Source of the DNA: Bacteroidales bacterium
GTDB taxonomy: Bacteria > Bacteroidota > Bacteroidia > Bacteroidales > P3
Assembly (NCBI GenBank): GCA_017940465.1
Contig: JAGAYN010000028.1
Span: forward strand, 1 to 50,941
Length of the DNA: 50,941 nt
Direction of reading: 5' to 3'
Notes under the pieces: model-generated
What the model was told of the DNA's origin: nothing
What the model saw: the letters and a program-made list of their open reading frames with translations, nothing else
The model's database searches: none
Position numbers and translations under genes: made by a program
In this document: piece after piece, positions 46,322-50,941 of the stretch
How the letters are laid out: the number at the start of each line of letters is the position of its first letter
Position numbering within the stretch: position 1 is the stretch's first letter

Positions 46322-48955
46322 ATGAAACGATACACCATGCTCAAGGTGCTCGCCCTGGTGGCGACGCTGGCCCTCACGGAAACCCTCTGCATTGCCCAGC
46401 CTGGCGGAGGCCCCGGCGGACGCCCCCCTATGGGAGAAGGCGGACGCCCCGGACGGCGTCCCGACCGCGCCGGACGCGACTGGAACCAGATGGGCGACAG
46501 CCAGCAGGCCGCCACCGTCAAGCAAAAGAAGAAAGTGAAGGAGGGAGACACCTTCAAGGTAGTCGGTTCGCTGCGCGATTCGGTGAGCGGCGAGTTCCTG
46601 GCCTTTGTCAATGTGGCCGTGCTCGAGGCGGCGGACTCTTCGTTCGTCAAAGGGGCCTCCACCAATTTCGACGGCCTCTTCGAGGTGACCGGCGTGCCGG
46701 CAGGCGACTATCTGCTCCGCATCTCGGCCATAGGCTACCGCAACCGCCTGGTGCCTTTCAAGGTGGAGAATAACACCGCCCTCGGCACCCTCCGCCTGAT
46801 GCCTGGGGCCACCACGCTGGATGCGGTGGAAATCACCGCCGAAAAGCCTCTGTACCTGATGGATGGCGAGAAGCTGGTCTACAACGTCGAGGACGACCCC
46901 TCCATCCAGACCGGCACCACCGAGGACGCCCTCCAAAATGCCCCCGGCGTGGAGGTGGACGTGGAGGGCAACATCTCGCTCCGCGGCGTCTCCAGCGTCG
47001 AGGTGTGGATCAACGACAAGCCCTCCAAACTCACCGAGGAGAACCTCAAGACCTACCTGCAGACCCTTCCGGCCAACGCCCTGGCCCGCATCGAGACCAT
47101 CACCAACCCCTCGGCCAAATATGCCACCGATGCCGAGGCGGTCATCAACATCATCACCTCGGCGCATATCAAAAGCAACCAGTTCGTCAGCTTCGGCGTG
47201 AACGGGTCCAACCAGCCCTTCGTCAGCCCATGGGTGAGCTACATGTGGGCCAAGGAGAAGCTGAGTATCAACCTCTTCGGTTCGTTCCGCTATTCCTATC
47301 GCAACAACGCCTCGGAATCCTGGTCGCTCACACGGGAGGACGGCCACACCGGCAACGAGTACGACACCGTGATGCGCCAGACCAACACCGCAGCCGATAC
47401 CAACTGCTCCTATGGCGGCAACCTGTTCGCCTCGGTGAACTACGAGATCGACTCCACATCAGATATCGAGTTCAGCGGCGGTTTCAACATCAACCGCAAC
47501 AAGTCCTACTCCACCCGCTCGACCGAGCAGGTGTTCTGGCCGCTGGAGCTGGACAGCATCTTCGCCTACTCGCTGGGCGACACCTCCATCTCCACCCGCG
47601 GCTTCGGCGACCTGGGGGTGGACTATACCAAGAAGTTCGACCAGCGCGGCCACAACCTGCGCCTCGGTGCCCGGGCGCGGCTCTCGAAGAACGGTTCCGA
47701 CGAGTACTACCACCGCCTCTACACCACCTATACCGACCTCGACGAGAACCGCCACCTCCTCTCCGACAGCCGCGACATGGGCTTCGACGTCAATGCCCGC
47801 TACAACCGTCCCTACAGCAAGGACGGTGAACTCTCCTACGGACTGGGCTTCGGCTATGAGGACGAGCGCAACACATTCGACCGCTACTACCTTGGCGCCA
47901 CCGGCGGCTACGACAGCGTGGACCTCCTGCGCACCTACGAGCTGGGCTTGCGCGAGGCCGAGGTGTCCGCCGACGTCAACTGGACCCACCGCTGGGGCAA
48001 CCTCACGCTCTCCTCCGGCCTCGGCGTGGAGATGGAGCACACCTCCTACGACTACAAGACCCAGATGGTGGAGTTCGCCGACGACAGCGCCTTCGTCCAC
48101 TTCAAACTGCGCCCCTCCATCCACCTCACCTACCGCACCGACGACATGCACAACTTCAAGCTCAACTACTCGCTCCGCATGAAAGACCCCTCCTATAAGA
48201 ACCTGACGCGCTTCCGCACCTATGGCGAGGAGTCCTACTCCACCGGCAATCCCGATGGGCTGAGCTACAGCTACACCCACAACGCCGAGGCCGGATGGGC
48301 CAAGTATTTCGAGCGGTTCGGCAACGTGGGCGTCGACCTCTATGGGCGCCTCTCCACCAACGAGATCAGTTCGCTCACCGAGTCGGAGTTCGACCGGTTC
48401 CTCGACCGCTGGGTGAACTACTCCATGCCCTACAACATGGGAACCTCGTGGCGCTACGGCGGCTCGCTCAACCTGACCTACCGCCCCACGGGTTTCTTCA
48501 ACGTGCGCCTCTACGCCAATGTCTACGACTACGGCTACCGCCTGGAGAACTACCGCGGACGCGATGTGCAGGAGGACATGTGGTCGTGGAGCGTCCGCGT
48601 GAACGCCTGGGCCAAGCTCTTCGACCAGTACCAGGTCACCGCCTCGTTCAATTACACCTCCCCCACCCTCGGCCTGATGTCGGTGCGCAAGGAGCGCTGG
48701 ATGTTCAACATCGGCGCACGCAGCGACTTCTTCAAACGCAAGCTGTCTGTCTTCGTGAACATACAGGACCTCTTCAACTGGGGCGCCAGCCGCGGCTCGG
48801 GCTCCGAGAACACCAACCCCTACTACCTCAGCGAGAGCACCCAGAAGATGCTCAACAGCCGCTACATCTCCGCCGGCATCACCCTGCGCTTCGGCAAGAT
48901 GGAACTCGAAAAAGGAGCCAAAGACGGCTCATCGGAGGAGGGAGACAGCCTGTAG
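46322..48955 (+). CDS. TonB-dependent outer-membrane beta-barrel protein
   Basis: The protein is 877 residues from MKRYTMLKVLALVATLALTE (two more from an ATG at 46316). After the signal peptide comes a low-complexity Gly/Pro/Arg segment (GGGPGGRPPMGEGGRPGRR) to about residue 45. A CarboxypepD_reg domain follows (VVGSLRDSVSGEFLAFVNVAV), then a plug (EDALQNAPGVEVDVEGNISLRGVSSVEVWINDKP ... YATDAEAVINIIT) and a barrel of the outer-membrane beta-barrel family PF14905. No SusD or DUF4249 partner is present. The substrate is unknown; such proteins often export or import peptides and siderophores. Confidence 0.9.
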   Translation: MKRYTMLKVLALVATLALTETLCIAQPGGGPGGRPPMGEGGRPGRRPDRAGRDWNQMGDSQQAATVKQKKKVKEGDTFKVVGSLRDSVSGEFLAFVNVAVLEAADSSFVKGASTNFDGLFEVTGVPAGDYLLRISAIGYRNRLVPFKVENNTALGTLRLMPGATTLDAVEITAEKPLYLMDGEKLVYNVEDDPSIQTGTTEDALQNAPGVEVDVEGNISLRGVSSVEVWINDKPSKLTEENLKTYLQTLPANALARIETITNPSAKYATDAEAVINIITSAHIKSNQFVSFGVNGSNQPFVSPWVSYMWAKEKLSINLFGSFRYSYRNNASESWSLTREDGHTGNEYDTVMRQTNTAADTNCSYGGNLFASVNYEIDSTSDIEFSGGFNINRNKSYSTRSTEQVFWPLELDSIFAYSLGDTSISTRGFGDLGVDYTKKFDQRGHNLRLGARARLSKNGSDEYYHRLYTTYTDLDENRHLLSDSRDMGFDVNARYNRPYSKDGELSYGLGFGYEDERNTFDRYYLGATGGYDSVDLLRTYELGLREAEVSADVNWTHRWGNLTLSSGLGVEMEHTSYDYKTQMVEFADDSAFVHFKLRPSIHLTYRTDDMHNFKLNYSLRMKDPSYKNLTRFRTYGEESYSTGNPDGLSYSYTHNAEAGWAKYFERFGNVGVDLYGRLSTNEISSLTESEFDRFLDRWVNYSMPYNMGTSWRYGGSLNLTYRPTGFFNVRLYANVYDYGYRLENYRGRDVQEDMWSWSVRVNAWAKLFDQYQVTASFNYTSPTLGLMSVRKERWMFNIGARSDFFKRKLSVFVNIQDLFNWGASRGSGSENTNPYYLSESTQKMLNSRYISAGITLRFGKMELEKGAKDGSSEEGDSL

Positions 48956-49055
48956 CAGGCACTGTCCAAGAATCGGGGGCGAGGAAAATTCACACCATTA
49001 AGACACTAAAAATCAACCCCATGCCTCCGATTCTTCTTTTTGCAGGCAAAAAAAG

Positions 49056-49087
49056 TTTGGCCAGTTCCGAAAAAGGTTGTACCTTTG
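49056..49087 (+). promoter_or_regulatory. Promoter of tRNA-Gln
   Basis: TTTG (49056-49059), a 20-bp spacer and TACCTTTG (49080-49087): a full consensus, 31 bp before the tRNA. Confidence 0.9.
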
Positions 49088-49118
49088 CACCCGTTTTCGG
49101 AAGATAGAAAACGCAGTT

Positions 49119-49189
49119 TGTCCTATGGTGTAACGGTAGCACATCTGACTCTGGATCAGCTTGTCTTGGTTCGAATCCAGGTAGGACAA
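49119..49189 (+). tRNA. tRNA-Gln (CTG)
   Basis: A 71-nt cloverleaf without encoded CCA. The acceptor TGTCCTA pairs with TAGGACA (7 of 7). D stem GTGT/GCAC has one T-G pair. Anticodon loop CTCTGGA gives CTG, and T arm CTTGG-TTCGAAT-CCAGG follows. The outer pair of the anticodon stem (T-C) does not match. Confidence 0.9.
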
Positions 49190-49194
49190 CCGGG

Positions 49195-49223
49195 AGCCCC
49201 GCAATGCGGGGCTTCTTTGTTTT
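49195..49223 (+). terminator. Terminator of tRNA-Gln
   Basis: AGCCCCGCA (49195-49203) and TGCGGGGCT (49205-49213) form the stem, followed by TCTTTGTTTT. The tail abuts the stop of the convergent Nudix gene. Confidence 0.88.
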
Positions 49224-49717
49224 CAGGGCATGGGATGGTCGCGGTGCAGGGCGGCGAGGGCGTGGCGGAGGATGGTGGCATGGTCGAAGGCGAGGGGCGG
49301 GAGGTCGTGCACGGGGAACCAGCGGGCGGCGACAGCATCGTCGCCACCGGCCACGGCCGACGGCGGCACCAGGGCGTAGAAAGCTATGGTGACCACGCGC
49401 TCGCGCGGGTCGCGGTCCACGGCGGAGTAGGCTCCCACCTGCCTGATATCACTGACCTCGAGTCCCGTCTCCTCCTTCAGTTCGCGCACGGCGCAGGCTT
49501 CGGCCGTCTCATCAATGTCCATGAAGCCGCCGGGGAAGGCCCACATGCCCTGGCAGGGCTCGTGGGCGCGCTGGATGAGGAGCACCTGCAGCACGCCTCC
49601 GTCGAGGCAGAAGACCACGCAGTCGGCCGTCACGGCAGGGTGCGGATAGTCGTACACATATTGTCGCCTAACCGGCGTCGCCGCCGCCTCGTCGGCACGT
49701 TGTCCATTCATTTTCAT
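49223..49717 (-). CDS. Nudix hydrolase
   Basis: This 164-residue enzyme of the Nudix family hydrolyses nucleoside diphosphates linked to another group. The Nudix box runs from GGFMDIDETAEACAVREL to KEETGLEV with all conserved Glu residues. The N-terminal YPHPAVTADCVVFCLDGG and PFD-like tail resemble ADP-ribose or NrtR-type Nudix proteins, without a DNA-binding domain. The gene starts inside the 3' end of the DUF6266 reading frame. Confidence 0.92.
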   Translation of the reverse strand: MKMNGQRADEAAATPVRRQYVYDYPHPAVTADCVVFCLDGGVLQVLLIQRAHEPCQGMWAFPGGFMDIDETAEACAVRELKEETGLEVSDIRQVGAYSAVDRDPRERVVTIAFYALVPPSAVAGGDDAVAARWFPVHDLPPLAFDHATILRHALAALHRDHPMP

Positions 49718-50471
49718 CGCTTTGCACGTTTAGAGTATTCTGTATATCAGGTGCAAAGGTACGACTTTTTTCCTGTACGGCAAGTCCCCTGGCCGTGGCA
49801 TGCGCCGCGGAGGGCCCGCCCTGAAGGGATGGCGTGGCGGCGGCAGTCGCTTGGTCCAGCGGCACGTAGGAGGAGGCGCTGGCGCGGCCGTCGGAGTCGA
49901 GGGCGAGGAGCCAGGACTGGGTCTCGGCGGCGGTCCAGCCGTCGGGCAGTTGCATGGCCAGCCGGCCCTGCCGCCGTTCGGCAGGGGTGGAGAGGTGGCC
50001 CTGGCGCGTGACGGCGTTGTAGGCGTAGAGGTAGACGCGGTCGCCGCCGCGGGAATACCGCTGGCCGCCGTTCCGCTCATACTCGACGCGCAGCACGCCG
50101 TCCGCATCCACCGTGGCCGACCTCGGGGCCACCCGGGCCGCAGGGCCTTCGGAGAGCACAAGGTGCTCGTAATCAACCGCTCCGCCACGGTGGAAGCAGC
50201 CCTTGTTCAGCTTAACGAAGGCGTTGCCCTCGGTCATCTGCCACCGTGCAGCCTTTTCTTTGAGCCCCAGCAGCAGGGCTCCGCGCGCCGTGGCGGCGAA
50301 GCGCACCATCTCTACAAACCATTCGCGTTCTGCTTGTTGCGACGCTGTGTTCGGGTAGCGGACCGCACGGCGGTAGCCGCGCACCACGTCGCGGCCTTTC
50401 CACACGTAGCCTACCACTGTACCCACTTTTCCCCGGAAGGGGCCGAGGATGCCCATGTCTAATTTTGCCAT
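49668..50471 (-). CDS. DUF6266 family protein with extended C-terminus
   Basis: The 267-residue protein starts at MAKLDMGILGPFRGKVGTVVGYVWKG, the DUF6266 signature; an upstream Met gives an untypical tail. Residues 1-215 look like the family (RYPNTASQQAEREWFVEMVRFA). The last 40 or so (KSRTFAPDIQNTLNVQSDENE...) are read through the Nudix promoter and into the Nudix gene, which suggests that the original stop codon was lost. DUF6266 proteins are phylum-specific with unknown function. The 132-bp tandem array lies directly upstream. Confidence 0.75.
   Translation of the reverse strand: MAKLDMGILGPFRGKVGTVVGYVWKGRDVVRGYRRAVRYPNTASQQAEREWFVEMVRFAATARGALLLGLKEKAARWQMTEGNAFVKLNKGCFHRGGAVDYEHLVLSEGPAARVAPRSATVDADGVLRVEYERNGGQRYSRGGDRVYLYAYNAVTRQGHLSTPAERRQGRLAMQLPDGWTAAETQSWLLALDSDGRASASSYVPLDQATAAATPSLQGGPSAAHATARGLAVQEKSRTFAPDIQNTLNVQSDENEWTTCRRGGGDAG
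49754..49783 (-). promoter_or_regulatory. Promoter of the Nudix gene
   Basis: On the minus strand TTG (49781-49783), a 19-bp spacer and TACCTTTG (49754-49761), 36 bp before the Nudix start. It lies inside the DUF6266 reading frame. Confidence 0.8.
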
Positions 50472-50530
50472 AATATTTTGATTTTTAAGATTTAACAATA
50501 GGTAATACAACTGAGACACTCACTGAGGAG

Positions 50531-50941
50531 TGTGGTCGCGTCCCTTCGGGACGCAGGGGAGGGGTGTGTATCGGGCACCGCACTGCGCTTCGCTTGTGCG
50601 GTGTTACGAGAGGTTATGCCTCTTCGAGGCAGTTGTGGGGGACTCGATTAGGGGCAACAGAGTATGGTCGCGTCCCTTCGGGACGCAGGGGAGGGGTGTG
50701 TACCGGGCACCGCACTGCGCTTCGCTTGTACGGTGTTACGAAGGGTTATGCCTCTTCGAGGCAGTCGCGGAGGTCTCGATTAAGGGCAACAGAGTGTGGT
50801 CGCGTCCCTTCGGGACGCAGGGGAGGGGTGTGTATCGGGCACCGCACTGCGCTTCGCTTGTGCGGTGTTACGAAGGGTTATGCCTCTTCGAGGCAGTCGC
50901 GGAGGTCTCGATTAAGGGCAACAGAGTGTGGTCGCGTCCCT
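50531..50941. repeat. 132-bp tandem array with three hairpins per unit
   Basis: Units begin at 50531, 50663, 50795 and 50927 (TGTGGTCGCG or TATGGTCGCG), exactly 132 bp apart, and the array runs off the window end. Each unit holds three inverted repeats: GCGTCCCTTCGGGACGC, ACCGCAC...GTGCGGT with an inner GCGCTTCGC, and TGCCTCTTCGAGGCA. Units differ at only a few positions. No ORF spans the array. This is the whole content of the gene-free stretch 50472-50941. Confidence 0.95.

Noticed and set aside
50531-50941. CRISPR array
   Set aside because: The units are 132 bp and nearly identical throughout, with no unique spacers; no cas genes are nearby.

Overview
The window is chromosomal DNA of a GC-rich member of the Bacteroidetes, most likely order Bacteroidales. 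The main evidence is the promoter type: many genes are preceded by TAnnTTTG with a TTG/TTTG element about 19-21 bp upstream. Two TonB-dependent receptors, a DUF4249 lipoprotein, a type IX secretion C-terminal domain, DUF3109, DUF6266 and a split transketolase fit the same group. Two tRNA genes (Phe, Gln) are present. There is no rRNA, no CRISPR array and no complete insertion sequence. The family cannot be settled from this sequence.

Layout. 0-5 kb holds small accessory genes: a secreted YD-repeat protein, a DUF4160/DUF2442 pair, two small exported proteins, a Cas4-like nuclease, a LOG-family nucleotidase, a small membrane protein and a zinc-ribbon protein. Several repeat structures lie between them. 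5-11.6 kb holds a transketolase whose two subunit genes, normally adjacent, are 4.7 kb apart. Between them sit a VWA protein, a RhuM-Fic protein, a YhcG (DUF1016) nuclease and two AT-rich orphan genes. This block carries two interleaved direct repeats made from the start of the transketolase C gene and the end of the fic gene, a record of duplication and cassette exchange. 11.5-30.5 kb is mostly core: NUC1 endonuclease, beta-CASP RNase, a T9SS surface protein, YidC, NhaD, a two-component system, tRNA-Phe, LspA, DUF3109, a 2-hydroxyacid dehydrogenase, a TonB receptor with its DUF4249 partner, a K+ channel and an M16 peptidase.

30.6-45.4 kb is a redox and detoxification region. It has three intact flavodoxin-type proteins, two AraC regulators plus an orphan AraC sensor domain, two alpha/beta hydrolases with Cys in place of the usual Ser nucleophile, an amidohydrolase fused to an ABM monooxygenase domain, an iron-dependent alcohol dehydrogenase, a DUF362 lipoprotein and two NTF2-like proteins. 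It also holds several decayed fragments (SDR, flavodoxin twice, HXXEE, KilA-N), so the region is turning over. Nine minus-strand genes from 45.3 to 38.2 kb are closely packed and may form one or two operons.

45.5-50.9 kb holds MarC, a second TonB-type outer-membrane protein, tRNA-Gln, a Nudix hydrolase and a DUF6266 protein. The window ends inside a tandem array of 132-bp units, each with three hairpins. The most unusual structures are the repeat-bounded cassette slots at 5.9-8.3 kb, the 132-bp array, and palindromic intergenic elements built from 9-bp units, one relative of which appears to lie inside the Cas4-like nuclease gene.
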